Positions 44,696-53,287 of a DNA stretch of 64,000 nucleotides are shown here, piece by piece. Made by a program: the position numbers and the translations under genes. Under the pieces are notes generated by a model that was not told the origin of the DNA, did not search any database, and worked only from the letters and a program-made list of their open reading frames with translations. Source of the stretch: Halarcobacter sp. (lineage in GTDB: Bacteria; Campylobacterota; Campylobacteria; Campylobacterales; Arcobacteraceae); assembly GCF_963675975.1 (NCBI RefSeq), contig NZ_OY780939.1, forward strand, positions 744,001 to 808,000, in the 5' to 3' direction. Numbering within the stretch: the stretch's first letter is position 1; each line of letters begins with the position of its first letter.

Positions 44696-45586
44696 TTATT
44701 CAATATAATTATTTTCAACTAAAAAATTTTCACCTTTATCTGTTAATATATATCCAAATTTAGTTCTATTAGCAGAAATTTGTTTACTTACAGAATTAAT
44801 ATATCCATTACCACTTAATTGTTTTATTATATATTTTGTCTTTAATTCATTTATATTTAGTCTTTCTTTAATTTCTTCTAATGAAAACAATTCTTTGTAA
44901 TTTGGGACATATAGTTTCATTACTTGCTCTTCTAGTAGATCAATATTAGGTTTTAAATTATTTATTTGTTGTTTTAATTGTGTAATCTCTTCTTTTTTAT
45001 GATTTAATTCATTAAAATAGTTATCTGAGTCATATCTTAATCCATCTATTTGATTATCTTTAGAAATAATTGTCTTTTCAAATGATTCAATTTTTGATTG
45101 ATACTCAAGCATTAAAGTGTCTTTTTTTTCAATAAAAGATTTAAGTTTTAATATTTCACTATCTTTCTTCTGAAATTTATTATCAAAACTTAACTCAAGT
45201 TCTATAAATTTTTGCTGTAATTCTCCAAACTCTTTTTTTGTAAGTACTTTACCATTACTTATTTCTTTTAATTTATTTTGATGCCAAATCCAAGCTTTAT
45301 GAATTAAATTACTAAAGAATGGAAAAGCTAAAATATATAAAAGAGTAATACCTGAAGGAATTAAAAATCCTTGTATTGGTACATCAACATTTAGAATAGT
45401 AATTATGTCTTCTTTATAAAGATTGTCAATTTCTAAAAATTTTGTTTTTGAATTTAATTTATTATCAAATAGTATAACTATCATTTTGTAATTAAAAATT
45501 AACCAATAAAAAATAAATGCACCAATTAGTGGGCTTGAAGTTCTTTCATATAAATGAGCTTTAAAAGAGTTGATAATATCTTTCAT
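44696..45586 (-). CDS. Membrane-anchored coiled-coil protein with winged-helix-like C-terminus
   Basis: A 296-residue protein. Two hydrophobic segments, SPLIGAFIFYWLIFNYKMIVI (about 17-38) and GFLIPSGITLLYILAFPFFSN (about 74-94), are followed by a long coiled coil (about 115-215; QKFIELELSFDNKF, EEITQLKQQINNLK) and a C-terminal part (LFSLEEIKERLNINELKTKYIIKQL, GYILTDKGENFLVENN in pieces) that looks like a winged-helix domain. Family unknown. It is flanked by hairpin-rich elements on both sides and has no relation to the nrd or SprA genes. Confidence 0.7.
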   Translation of the reverse strand: MKDIINSFKAHLYERTSSPLIGAFIFYWLIFNYKMIVILFDNKLNSKTKFLEIDNLYKEDIITILNVDVPIQGFLIPSGITLLYILAFPFFSNLIHKAWIWHQNKLKEISNGKVLTKKEFGELQQKFIELELSFDNKFQKKDSEILKLKSFIEKKDTLMLEYQSKIESFEKTIISKDNQIDGLRYDSDNYFNELNHKKEEITQLKQQINNLKPNIDLLEEQVMKLYVPNYKELFSLEEIKERLNINELKTKYIIKQLSGNGYINSVSKQISANRTKFGYILTDKGENFLVENNYIE

Positions 45587-45654
45587 AATATCTCCATAAA
45601 AATAATGAAATATTTTACCAAAATGATATTAAATACGGCGTTAACTCCCCGACT

Positions 45655-45899
45655 TTGTTGAAGCCGGAAGGTTTTTAATTATTTTCGGAAAAGCCTGAGA
45701 ATGTCTGAGAGAAAAAGGTGACTGAATGTCACGTTTTTATTGAGTTTCGCAAGGCAGAAAATAATTACAAACCTGTAGGGAACTTTAGCTTCAACAACGT
45801 GTCTGGTTGCTTTTTGCCATACTTTTTTACAACTAAAAAGTATGAAAGCGTACTCACCCCTGTGAGTACAAGAGACAAAAGAGGAGTGTCCAACTCCTC
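45655..45899. repeat. Dense array of stable hairpins, possible structured RNA or dispersed element
   Basis: Within 245 bases: a large imperfect cruciform (TTGTTGAAGC at 45655-45664 with its exact complement at 45788-45797, plus a 17-base arm 45670-45686 that pairs with 45757-45773 at 16 of 17), an inner hairpin GTGAC-TGAAT-GTCAC (45718-45732), then a 10-bp perfect stem CATACTTTTT/AAAAAGTATG (45818-45844), a 7-bp stem TACTCAC/GTGAGTA (45851-45868) and a 7-bp stem GAGGAGT/ACTCCTC (45881-45899). A reading frame crosses it on the plus strand but looks like a shadow. The gap 45587-46005 holds nothing else. Confidence 0.6.
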
Positions 45900-46005
45900 A
45901 TCCCCAACACAGCTTTTATCTAAAATACATAAATAACTTTAAATTCTAAAATTAAATTCTCCGACTATTAAAACTTTTAATTTCCCTTATACTAAAATTA
46001 GTATT

Positions 46006-46638
46006 ATGGAAATAGGAAACAACACATCTACCTTCGGCTACAATGTCGACTATTTTTCAAGAGCAACTGCTCAACAACAAGCTGTAACGGACGAACAAGG
46101 GGTGCAGCAAGATTCAAGAGGTCTTGAAAAAAATGAAGCCTCTAATGAGTCTAATAACAATGAGCAAGAGCAAACAAGTAATGATCCTACCCAATTAACA
46201 AATGAAGAAAAAGCGTATTTATCTGAGCTTAGAGGAATAGATAGTAAAGTAAGAGCCCATGAAGCTGCTCACCAAAGTGGTCCTGCTGCTGTAGGTGGGG
46301 CTAATTTTACATATACTAAAGGACCAGATGGGGTTATGTATGCTGTAGCTGGTGAAGTTCCTGTTAGTATTGAAACAGGTTCAACTCCCCAAGAGAGTAT
46401 TACAAATCTACAAGGGGTAATTGCTACAGCTTTAGCACCTGCGGATCCTAGTCCACAAGATTTATCTATAGCTTCAAGGGCTAGAGTGATGATGATGCAA
46501 GCTCAGCAAGAATTAGCCCAAGAGATACAAGAAAAAGTATCAGAAAGTAGTGGCTATACAGAAAATGCCAAAGAGCAATATGAACAAAATAGCGGCACTC
46601 AAGATGATGAGGAAGAGCAAACTTCTATAAGTGCATAG
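46006..46638 (+). CDS. SprA/CJM1_0395-type putative metalloprotease
   Basis: A 210-residue protein with an unstructured Gln/Glu/Asn-rich N-terminal half (1-75), then LRGIDSKVRAHEAAHQSGPAAVGGANFTY, where HEAAH (about 86-90) fits the zinc HExxH motif, and GVMYAVAGEVPVSIETGS. The C-terminal ASRARVMMMQAQQELAQ helix and acidic tail complete the family pattern. No signal peptide. Peptidase activity is inferred. It is convergent with the GGDEF gene (one-base gap). Confidence 0.85.
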   Translation: MEIGNNTSTFGYNVDYFSRATAQQQAVTDEQGVQQDSRGLEKNEASNESNNNEQEQTSNDPTQLTNEEKAYLSELRGIDSKVRAHEAAHQSGPAAVGGANFTYTKGPDGVMYAVAGEVPVSIETGSTPQESITNLQGVIATALAPADPSPQDLSIASRARVMMMQAQQELAQEIQEKVSESSGYTENAKEQYEQNSGTQDDEEEQTSISA

Positions 46639-46639
46639 T

Positions 46640-48373
46640 TTATGCTATAACTTTATTTCTTCCTGTATTTTTAGCTTCGTATAGTTTTTTATCAGCCCTT
46701 GCTATTAATTCATCTAGTCTAGTATCCTCTTTTATTAAAGAATCAACACCACAAGAAACTGTAAATTTTATTGTTTTGTCATCACTTATAACTTCTAAAT
46801 TTTCTACTTTTTTTCTAATCTCTTGGGCTACTTTGTAGGCATCTTCTTTTTTTGTAGCTGGTTGTAAGATAACAAACTCTTCCCCTCCAACTCTTGCAAC
46901 AATATCTGAAGATCTTCTATCTCTTTTAAGAAGTTTTGCAAAGCTTTTGATAACTTCATCTCCTGCTTTATGTCCATAAATATCATTTATAACTTTAAAC
47001 TTATCTATATCAAAAAGTAAAACACTAATATCACTATTGTCTCTTTTTGCAAGACTTATTAGTTTATTACTTATTTCAAATAGAGGTCTTCTATTATATA
47101 AATCTGATAGGTGATCTTTATTTGCTAGTATTTCAAGTTTTTTCTTTGATTCTTCAAGCTCTTTTGTTCTTTCCTGAACCCTTAGTTCTAAACTGTTTTT
47201 AGCTTTTTGTATAATTATAAGTTTTTCCTCTTCTAATAGTTTTATTTTATATGCTAAAGCAAGTGAAAAAAGAATCATCTCTAAAAAAGAACCTACCATT
47301 ATTCCATGTCTTGATAAATGGTTATATTCTAAAAATCCAAAAGAAGAAAGGGAAAATAGTGTTGCAAGGGATAAGAAAAATCCTTGGGCAAATAGGTAGA
47401 ATATAGCTATTCTATTTCCCTTTTTATAGCTTAGAAATCCAATATATAAAAGAAAAGGTAAAACAAGTGATGCTGTTGCATTCATAAGTGTAATTGCTGG
47501 TTTAAAATTAAATATACTCCAAAGAGCTAAAATAAAATAAAAAATTGCAATTGCATTTATGATATTATAATATTTTTTTGACTGCTGTTTTATATCTAAA
47601 AGGGAATTTGTAAAAAGACTTAAAAAAACTATTAAAAGTGGGATAGCCGTTCCTATTAGATAGTAAGATTCTTTGCTAAAAAATATATCAAAAGGAAAAA
47701 TTCCACTCATAGATGTTTGCCATGATATTAAACATATAGAGTATAAAACGTAAAATAGATATGTTGTATCTTTTGTATAAAAGAAAATCATTAGATTATA
47801 TAAAGCAAGAGAGAGTAAAGAACCTATCAAAAATGCATATACTGTTGTATAGTTGTATTCAAAACTTTCTAATTGGGTTTTATCATATATATGAAAAGAG
47901 TTAAACATAGGATATAAAGAGCTAGTTTTTATATAAATAGTTATACTTTCATCTTTTTCTATAGTGAATTCTAAATGAGCTCTTTCAAGTTTGTTTTTTT
48001 GTCCATCAATAAAGTATCCAGGTCCACTTTTTTTGTGTTTTATTAGTTTATTATCTTCTGTTAACAAGTATAAATCTACTTTATCTAAGATATTTTCAGA
48101 CATTTTAATATATCTTTTAATATCTTCATTGCTTTGGTTTTTTATTTTAAATTTATACCAATAAGTAGAGTTTGTAAATCCATTGCTAATATGGTTATTT
48201 ACAGTTTTAAAATTGTCTATTTTTGTTATCTCATCTAATGTTAGTTTTGAGTTCTTATCTTCATATACTAAAACATTAAAATTATCAATTTTTGTTTCAT
48301 TGTTTATTAGTATATTATCCTGTGCAAATAGTGTTGAACAAAATAAAATAAATACTAATACAAATTTATTCAC
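46640..48373 (-). CDS. Diguanylate cyclase with 7TM sensor (7TMR-DISM-GGDEF)
   Basis: A 577-residue sensor. A signal peptide and periplasmic 7TMR-DISM extracellular domain (about 18-165, SNGFTNSTYWYKFKIKN) precede seven hydrophobic helices (about 175-375), a coiled linker and a GGDEF domain with LLFDIDKFKVINDIYGHKAGDEV and the active GGEEF motif. It should make cyclic di-GMP in response to an external ligand. Its promoter region faces the S24 peptidase gene on the same strand. Output targets are unknown. Confidence 0.92.
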   Translation of the reverse strand: MNKFVLVFILFCSTLFAQDNILINNETKIDNFNVLVYEDKNSKLTLDEITKIDNFKTVNNHISNGFTNSTYWYKFKIKNQSNEDIKRYIKMSENILDKVDLYLLTEDNKLIKHKKSGPGYFIDGQKNKLERAHLEFTIEKDESITIYIKTSSLYPMFNSFHIYDKTQLESFEYNYTTVYAFLIGSLLSLALYNLMIFFYTKDTTYLFYVLYSICLISWQTSMSGIFPFDIFFSKESYYLIGTAIPLLIVFLSLFTNSLLDIKQQSKKYYNIINAIAIFYFILALWSIFNFKPAITLMNATASLVLPFLLYIGFLSYKKGNRIAIFYLFAQGFFLSLATLFSLSSFGFLEYNHLSRHGIMVGSFLEMILFSLALAYKIKLLEEEKLIIIQKAKNSLELRVQERTKELEESKKKLEILANKDHLSDLYNRRPLFEISNKLISLAKRDNSDISVLLFDIDKFKVINDIYGHKAGDEVIKSFAKLLKRDRRSSDIVARVGGEEFVILQPATKKEDAYKVAQEIRKKVENLEVISDDKTIKFTVSCGVDSLIKEDTRLDELIARADKKLYEAKNTGRNKVIA

Positions 48374-48482
48374 TTTCTTACCTAATTGATTTTTTGTATT
48401 TTATCTAAAAATAACTCTATATAAATTAATATCTAGTAGTTATTTTGGCTTTTTACGATAATTTACGAGAAAGAATAATTAT

Positions 48483-48848
48483 TTACAAATTTGTAAAGGT
48501 GAGTAAAACTCTACCTACTATATGGGTATTTTCTTTTTTATAAACTAGATGTGAAAAATCTGGGTTTATGGAGATAAAAGTATTTGAGTTTATATTATAC
48601 TTTTTTACCCACATTTTATTTTCATGATAAACTATATAAATGGCATCTTTTACTAACTCTTTTTGGGAAATGTCTGCAACTATAACTGCCCTGTCATTTA
48701 TAACAGGTTGCATAGATTCTCCATCTACAAGAAGAGCAAAAAGAGACTCCTCTTTAAACTCTTTAGTAATTAAATGCTTTGAGAAGCTTAATTTTTTTAC
48801 TTTGTTATCATCAAATATATCTGTATATTCTAAATTTATATTTTCCAT
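48483..48848 (-). CDS. S24 (LexA/UmuD-type) peptidase, compact
   Basis: A 121-residue protein with the S24 catalytic pair: Ser in LLVDGESMQPVI (about 41-48) and Lys in MWVKKYNI (about 83-86). Residues 1-30 are too short for a full helix-turn-helix, so this is a UmuD- or truncated repressor-type protein. It may control a nearby or remote gene by self-cleavage. It is not next to umuC. Confidence 0.8.
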   Translation of the reverse strand: MENINLEYTDIFDDNKVKKLSFSKHLITKEFKEESLFALLVDGESMQPVINDRAVIVADISQKELVKDAIYIVYHENKMWVKKYNINSNTFISINPDFSHLVYKKENTHIVGRVLLTFTNL

Positions 48849-49100
48849 ATTTGAAGTTTATCTAGCTATATATTAATCAAATATAAAAGGTATAATTGAA
48901 GCAACAAGTAAAAAAGCCATAAGGATATTAAAAGGTGAAGCTACTTATTATCTTCCTATTCAATATATTTGAGTTTATATAGATATTTATTATTAAAAAT
49001 TAATTCTAGATTAAATAATCTTCCTAATTACAAAAATATAAAAAAGATTTTTATAATTTTGTAATAATTGTTATAACAATTTTTTATCAAAGGATTTTAG

Positions 49101-49205
49101 ATGAAAGTTTTAGCAAAAAGATACGAAGATAATCTATTTTATTCAGCATTAACAATTGCACATTTTGGTGCAGCATTTGTTTTATATATTTCAGTATTTA
49201 GTTAA
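49101..49205 (+). CDS. 34-residue membrane microprotein A
   Basis: MKVLAKRYEDNLFYSALTIA followed by HFGAAFVLYISVFS. One hydrophobic helix (about 13-32) after a short charged N-terminus. AAAGGA precedes the ATG by seven bases. It is similar in layout and partly in sequence to the next microprotein (R/KYE at positions 7-9 or 5-7; LFYS/LFSS; YISV/YIAV). No known family; both may be small subunits of a membrane complex. Confidence 0.6.
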   Translation: MKVLAKRYEDNLFYSALTIAHFGAAFVLYISVFS

Positions 49206-49274
49206 ATAACAAATTGTTACCAAGTTGAAATTATTTATTAATAAAATTCTTTCAATTAAAACAAGGAGAGAATT

Positions 49275-49370
49275 ATGTTAATAGAAAAATATGAAAATAC
49301 TATTTTATTTTCTTCAATGACTTTTTTTTATTATCTAAGTGGATTTCTATTTTATATAGCAGTTTATTAA
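49275..49370 (+). CDS. 31-residue membrane microprotein B
   Basis: MLIEKYENTILFSSMTFFYY followed by LSGFLFYIAVY. A single hydrophobic helix after a charged start. AAGGAGAG lies five to six bases before the ATG, a strong signal. It lies 69 bases after microprotein A and appears to be its paralog. Function unknown. Confidence 0.6.
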   Translation: MLIEKYENTILFSSMTFFYYLSGFLFYIAVY

Positions 49371-49433
49371 GATTTTAAATTTACTGAAAGTATAGGTTTT
49401 TTATACAGTAAGAAGTTTCTTACTTGAGAAGAA

Positions 49434-49538
49434 TTAATCCATAGTAAAAAAAGTATAGATTAACATACCATTTGTAAGTACCCCTACTGTAATTAAAGAG
49501 AATAGTTGAAGGCTTACAATATCAATTTTATCACTCAT
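49434..49538 (-). CDS. 34-residue membrane microprotein C
   Basis: MSDKIDIVSLQLFSLITVGV followed by LTNGMLIYTFFTMD. One hydrophobic helix (about 10-31) with an acidic N-terminus. AAAGGA precedes the ATG. It faces the other two and lies 105 bases downstream, on the same strand, of the cytochrome c gene that ends its start side at 49644. Not obviously related to A and B. Function unknown; a small cytochrome oxidase-type subunit is one possibility. Confidence 0.5.
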   Translation of the reverse strand: MSDKIDIVSLQLFSLITVGVLTNGMLIYTFFTMD

Positions 49539-49643
49539 TTTTTTTCCTTTTTTTATTATATCTTATAATTATAAAATAAAAAATAATTTTTTAAATAAGT
49601 ATAAAAAAGTATTTCTAACTCTTAAATAATTTTTAAGAATAAC

Positions 49644-50126
49644 TTAAAATTTTGTTTCATCATGGTAAAACTCATTTACATCATTAAAACCTTCTAAGAA
49701 ATAAAGAAAAAATGTAACATCTTCAATCTCTTCTTCTGTTATTTTGCCCTTCATACTTGGCATAGTATCAAAGTGTCTTATAACCCCTTCAAGACAGATT
49801 GTTTTTGCTTTATCAGGATTATATAGATAATCTTTTACAAAATCAGTAGTTTCCATCAGATGAAACTCAATATCACCTCTGTGACCAATTTGCTGTTTTA
49901 ATCTAAAAGATATCTCATTTCCTGTGGGAGCTTTTAAATTTAATAATTTATTATCCTCTTCTATAAAGTTTTTCATTAATAAAGGTATAGGCATAGATTT
50001 TCTATGACATTCACTACATTTATTATCAAATATCTTTTCACCAATGTTATATCTGTCTCTATCGAACTCATCAGGTAGAGCGAATAAAAGATTTATGAAA
50101 ACCAACAACATAATTAAAACTTTCAT
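49644..50126 (-). CDS. Cytochrome c, single heme
   Basis: About 160 residues with a signal peptide (MKVLIMLLVFINLLFA) and one heme motif NKCSECHRKS (CxxCH). Met in MPSMKGKITEEE may be the axial ligand. The mature protein is periplasmic. ATG 50126 with AAGGAG five bases ahead is chosen over the upstream ATG. It stands alone, divergent from the OmpA gene. Confidence 0.88.
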   Translation of the reverse strand: MKVLIMLLVFINLLFALPDEFDRDRYNIGEKIFDNKCSECHRKSMPIPLLMKNFIEEDNKLLNLKAPTGNEISFRLKQQIGHRGDIEFHLMETTDFVKDYLYNPDKAKTICLEGVIRHFDTMPSMKGKITEEEIEDVTFFLYFLEGFNDVNEFYHDETKF

Positions 50127-50281
50127 GACAACTCCTTTTTGCAATATATTTAATTATAAAATAAAGAAAATATTTATAACTTATAATCAAAAACTAAATA
50201 AAAATACTTATTTTCTTATTTATTTATACATTTTTGATAATTAATAAGATAAAATGTACTGAAAAAACTAAAGAGAATAAT

Positions 50282-51049
50282 ATGAGTTCAGAAAAAAAAG
50301 TGATTTTTTTATTATTATTGTTGCTTACTCTAATTGTTTCGTGTGTATATATACATGCGCCAAAATTAGTAAAAGATAGTGAAGCCGATGTTTCTTTTGA
50401 ACCAACACAATTAGAAGTTGAACCCATAATTAACTCCTCAACCGATAAAATTATTGAAGAAAATAATAAAATTCAAAAAGAAGATAATAATTTATATAAT
50501 AAAACTGAACAAGAACCAAAAGTGTTTGAAGTTGAAGCTAATATTGAAGAAAAAGCTGAAAATGATTTTGTTCAAGAATCTGTAGATGTTGTTAAGGAAG
50601 TTGTTGAACCCCTTTTAACTACGGCATCAAAATATATTAGAGAAAATGATGAGAAAAATATAGAAGACTTATCTATTGCTACACAAAAACTTCAAATTGA
50701 GATTAATGATTATGTAAAACAAAATCCAGTTATTTTTAAAAGAGCAGGATATAAAACAACTAAAAAAAGTGATAAAACAATCAAAAGGATTGCTCAATTT
50801 TTAGAGGATAATCCAAATATTAAAATGGAGATTGCAGGTCATACAGATGCTGCAGGTGAAGCAAAAGTGAACCAAGAGATATCTTTTGCAAGAGCTGTAA
50901 CTGTTAAAAATAGATTAATATTTTTTGGTGTAGATAAAGATAGATTGATTGCAAGAGGTTATGGTGAAGATATCCCTTTAGTACCAAATAGTCCAAATGG
51001 GTATTCAAAAGAGAATAGAAGAGTAGAATTCAATATAGTTGAGGAATAA
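50282..51049 (+). CDS. OmpA-family peptidoglycan-binding lipoprotein
   Basis: About 255 residues. Lipobox LIVSC (about 18-22) follows a hydrophobic signal, then an acidic spacer (about 30-140) and an OmpA C-terminal domain with MEIAGHTDAAGEAKVN, ARAVTVKNRLI, LIARGYGED and NRRVEFNI. It should link the outer membrane to peptidoglycan. ATG 50282 with AAGAGAAT upstream is the start. The next gene begins four bases later. Confidence 0.9.
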   Translation: MSSEKKVIFLLLLLLTLIVSCVYIHAPKLVKDSEADVSFEPTQLEVEPIINSSTDKIIEENNKIQKEDNNLYNKTEQEPKVFEVEANIEEKAENDFVQESVDVVKEVVEPLLTTASKYIRENDEKNIEDLSIATQKLQIEINDYVKQNPVIFKRAGYKTTKKSDKTIKRIAQFLEDNPNIKMEIAGHTDAAGEAKVNQEISFARAVTVKNRLIFFGVDKDRLIARGYGEDIPLVPNSPNGYSKENRRVEFNIVEE

Positions 51050-51052
51050 GAA

Positions 51053-51454
51053 GTGATAGAAATAGCATCTCAGATAGTTTTATGTTTAGTAATTGCCGCA
51101 TTTTTAGGTTTCCTAATTGGTTTCTTAGTTGGAAAAGCTTTTGGTGGAGATAGAACACCTGTTTATAACAGTGTAACTTCTCATGGAGGAGCTGCTGCTG
51201 GGAATATTTATAATAAACCTTTGATTAGAAGTTCTCCAAGACCAACTGGTAAAGATAACTTAGAAGAGATAGAAGGTATAGATGAGCAATTAGAATCTAG
51301 ACTTAATGAACTGGGAATTTATCATTTTGATCAAATCGCAAAATGGAATTCTAAAAATTGCCATTGGGTAGAAGAGTATTTCACCTTAGAGGATGATCAA
51401 ATCAAAGAAGCAAAATGGGTAGAACAAGCTAAAAAACTATCTAAAGTTATTTAG
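51053..51454 (+). CDS. Membrane-anchored protein with helix-hairpin-helix-like domain
   Basis: A 133-residue protein starting at GTG. One N-terminal hydrophobic helix (IVLCLVIAAFLGFLIGFLVG) is followed by a low-complexity linker and a domain NLEEIEGIDEQLESRLNELGIYHFDQIAKW, which resembles the helix-hairpin-helix found in proteins that pair with OmpA. It is in the OmpA operon. Its stop overlaps the phosphatase gene on the other strand by eight bases. Confidence 0.8.
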   Translation: MIEIASQIVLCLVIAAFLGFLIGFLVGKAFGGDRTPVYNSVTSHGGAAAGNIYNKPLIRSSPRPTGKDNLEEIEGIDEQLESRLNELGIYHFDQIAKWNSKNCHWVEEYFTLEDDQIKEAKWVEQAKKLSKVI

Positions 51455-51896
51455 TCTTGCTATTTATTAGGGTTTTGACACAAGTTTCAATCATATTGTA
51501 AACTTTATCAAACCCTTCAAATCCATTGAAAAAGTAAGGATCTGGAACATCCTCTCCCTCAAAACCAAAATCTCCAAGTTTTAAAGGGCTTTTACAACCT
51601 AAATTTTTTAAATTTGAAATATTGCTATCATCAAGACCAACAATTAAGTCAAATTCTTCAAAATCATTTTTATTTACTTGTCTAGCCTTTTGATTTGAGA
51701 TATCAATTCCATTTTGTTTTGCAACTTTTATGGAATTCTCACAGGGAGCTTCTCCTATATGCCAACTTCCTGTTCCTGCACTTTCAATTTTAATATTTAA
51801 ATTTTTTTGTTTTATATACTCTTTTGCTATACCTTCTGCAAGGGGAGAGCGACATATATTTCCAAGACAAACAAACAGTATTGAGTTTACTTTCAT
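51447..51896 (-). CDS. Low-molecular-weight protein tyrosine phosphatase
   Basis: A 149-residue enzyme with the P-loop CLGNICRSP (about 10-18; C-x5-R) and the acid motif VPDPYF. Cytoplasmic. Such enzymes can control exopolysaccharide kinases; no kinase is nearby. The ATG overlaps the next (upstream) gene by four bases. Confidence 0.92.
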   Translation of the reverse strand: MKVNSILFVCLGNICRSPLAEGIAKEYIKQKNLNIKIESAGTGSWHIGEAPCENSIKVAKQNGIDISNQKARQVNKNDFEEFDLIVGLDDSNISNLKNLGCKSPLKLGDFGFEGEDVPDPYFFNGFEGFDKVYNMIETCVKTLINSKTK

Positions 51897-52615
51897 TTTT
51901 TCTTTAATCCAATATCAATATATTTTCTAACTTTTTTTATCTCTTCTTTTTCTAAGGTGTGAGAAATAAGCTCTTTTTTATCATCTCTTATCTCTTCGCC
52001 CCAAGGAGTTATTATTCCACTTCCTTTTGCCATATCCTCATTTGCACTATTTGCAGTTAAAACATAACATTGGTTTGCTATTGCTAAAGCTTTTGACATA
52101 GACTCAAAATGATTTTTTCTTTTTAGACCCCACATAGAAGGGTTTAAAATAAGATCAGCTCCTAAAACTTTTAACCATAATTGGGGAAATCTAATCTCAA
52201 AACAGATTAGAGAGGCTACTTTAAATCCATCAATATCAATAATTTTGATATTTTCTTCTTTCCCTGGAATAAAATATTCATGTTCATCTCCTAGAGGGAA
52301 AAGTTTATGTTTTGATTGTCTATGTATAACTTTACCTTTATGGAAAATATATAAAGTGTTATAGTAATCTATATCCTCTTTTTGAAGAAAAGTTATTGCA
52401 ATAGTTTTATTCTCTGAAAGTTTTTTTATTTTCTTTTTTACTTTTTGTGTAAACTCGTCTGCTTCGTCCATTCTATCATAACAAAACCCTGTTAGACAAA
52501 GTTCAGGAGCAAGTATAAATGAGTTGTCATCACATGATTGAATTAACTCTTTTAAATGTTTGTAATTTGTTTTAAAATCATCTGTTGTTTTAGTTTGTAA
52601 CGCTATTAATTTCAT
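51893..52615 (-). CDS. Carbon-nitrogen hydrolase family protein
   Basis: A 240-residue nitrilase-superfamily amidase. The catalytic triad is Glu in APELCLTGF (about 38-42), Lys in KHKLFPLGDE (about 101) and Cys in SLICFEIRFP (about 134). Substrate unknown; a small amide is likely. It starts the pair with the phosphatase. Confidence 0.9.
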   Translation of the reverse strand: MKLIALQTKTTDDFKTNYKHLKELIQSCDDNSFILAPELCLTGFCYDRMDEADEFTQKVKKKIKKLSENKTIAITFLQKEDIDYYNTLYIFHKGKVIHRQSKHKLFPLGDEHEYFIPGKEENIKIIDIDGFKVASLICFEIRFPQLWLKVLGADLILNPSMWGLKRKNHFESMSKALAIANQCYVLTANSANEDMAKGSGIITPWGEEIRDDKKELISHTLEKEEIKKVRKYIDIGLKKK

Positions 52616-52670
52616 CTTTTTCTACTCTTATTTAAATTGTATATTTTTTCTATTGATATAAATTTATATT

Positions 52671-53225
52671 TTATGGAATTATATCATAATCATAACTATT
52701 TTCTAGTTTTAAAAGTTTGATTTTTTTATCCACACCTGAGGTATATCCTCCTATTTTACCACCACTTGCAATAACTCTATGGCAAGGGATAATTATAGAA
52801 ATTGGATTTCTACCATTTGCATTTGCTACTGCTCTTACTGCTTTTGGATTTTTTAAAAGTTGTGCTTCTTCAAGATATGAAACAGTTTCTCCATAAGGAA
52901 TTAATTGAAGTATCTTCCAAACACTTTGTTGAAAAGTTGTTCCAACAAGTTGTAGGGGTACAGTAAACTCTTTTCTTTTACCTTCAAAATATTCATCTAA
53001 CTCTTTTTGTAGACATTCAAAAAATTTATTATGTGCAGGTATTACGTCTGCATTAAAAAATTTTTTCATTTTATTTAAGTCTTTTTGTATGGTTTCTTCA
53101 TTTTGATTATAATAATTTAACATACAAATACCTTTTTGGGTTGATACGGCAAACATATCCCCTAAAGGTGTTTTAATAACTGTAGTAGCTAAGATGTTTT
53201 TTTTATCTGATTTGTAACTTCTCAT
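52671..53225 (-). CDS. ogt: Methylated-DNA--protein-cysteine methyltransferase
   Basis: A 184-residue DNA repair protein that takes methyl groups from O6-methylguanine onto its own cysteine. IIPCHRVIASGGKIGGYTSG (about 145-164) contains the acceptor Cys, and FQQSVWKILQLIPYGETVSY is the DNA-binding helix-turn-helix. The N-terminal domain is short, as in Ogt rather than Ada. Confidence 0.92.
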   Translation of the reverse strand: MRSYKSDKKNILATTVIKTPLGDMFAVSTQKGICMLNYYNQNEETIQKDLNKMKKFFNADVIPAHNKFFECLQKELDEYFEGKRKEFTVPLQLVGTTFQQSVWKILQLIPYGETVSYLEEAQLLKNPKAVRAVANANGRNPISIIIPCHRVIASGGKIGGYTSGVDKKIKLLKLENSYDYDIIP

Positions 53226-53287
53226 TTAAATCCTTATATCTTTGAAATTATAACTAAGATATAATTATTTTTTTCAAAGGATTTTAT

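Noticed and set aside
45718-45936. Open frame of 72 codons on the plus strand within the hairpin array
   Set aside because: It lies across overlapping perfect inverted repeats, has no ribosome-binding site, and its product shows no folded-domain pattern. Treated as a shadow of a structured or repetitive element.
48894-48971. Short protein-like stretch (EATSKKAIRILKGE) in the gap upstream of the S24 gene
   Set aside because: No usual start codon, no full-length frame and only about 25 codons; could be a gene remnant but the support is too weak.
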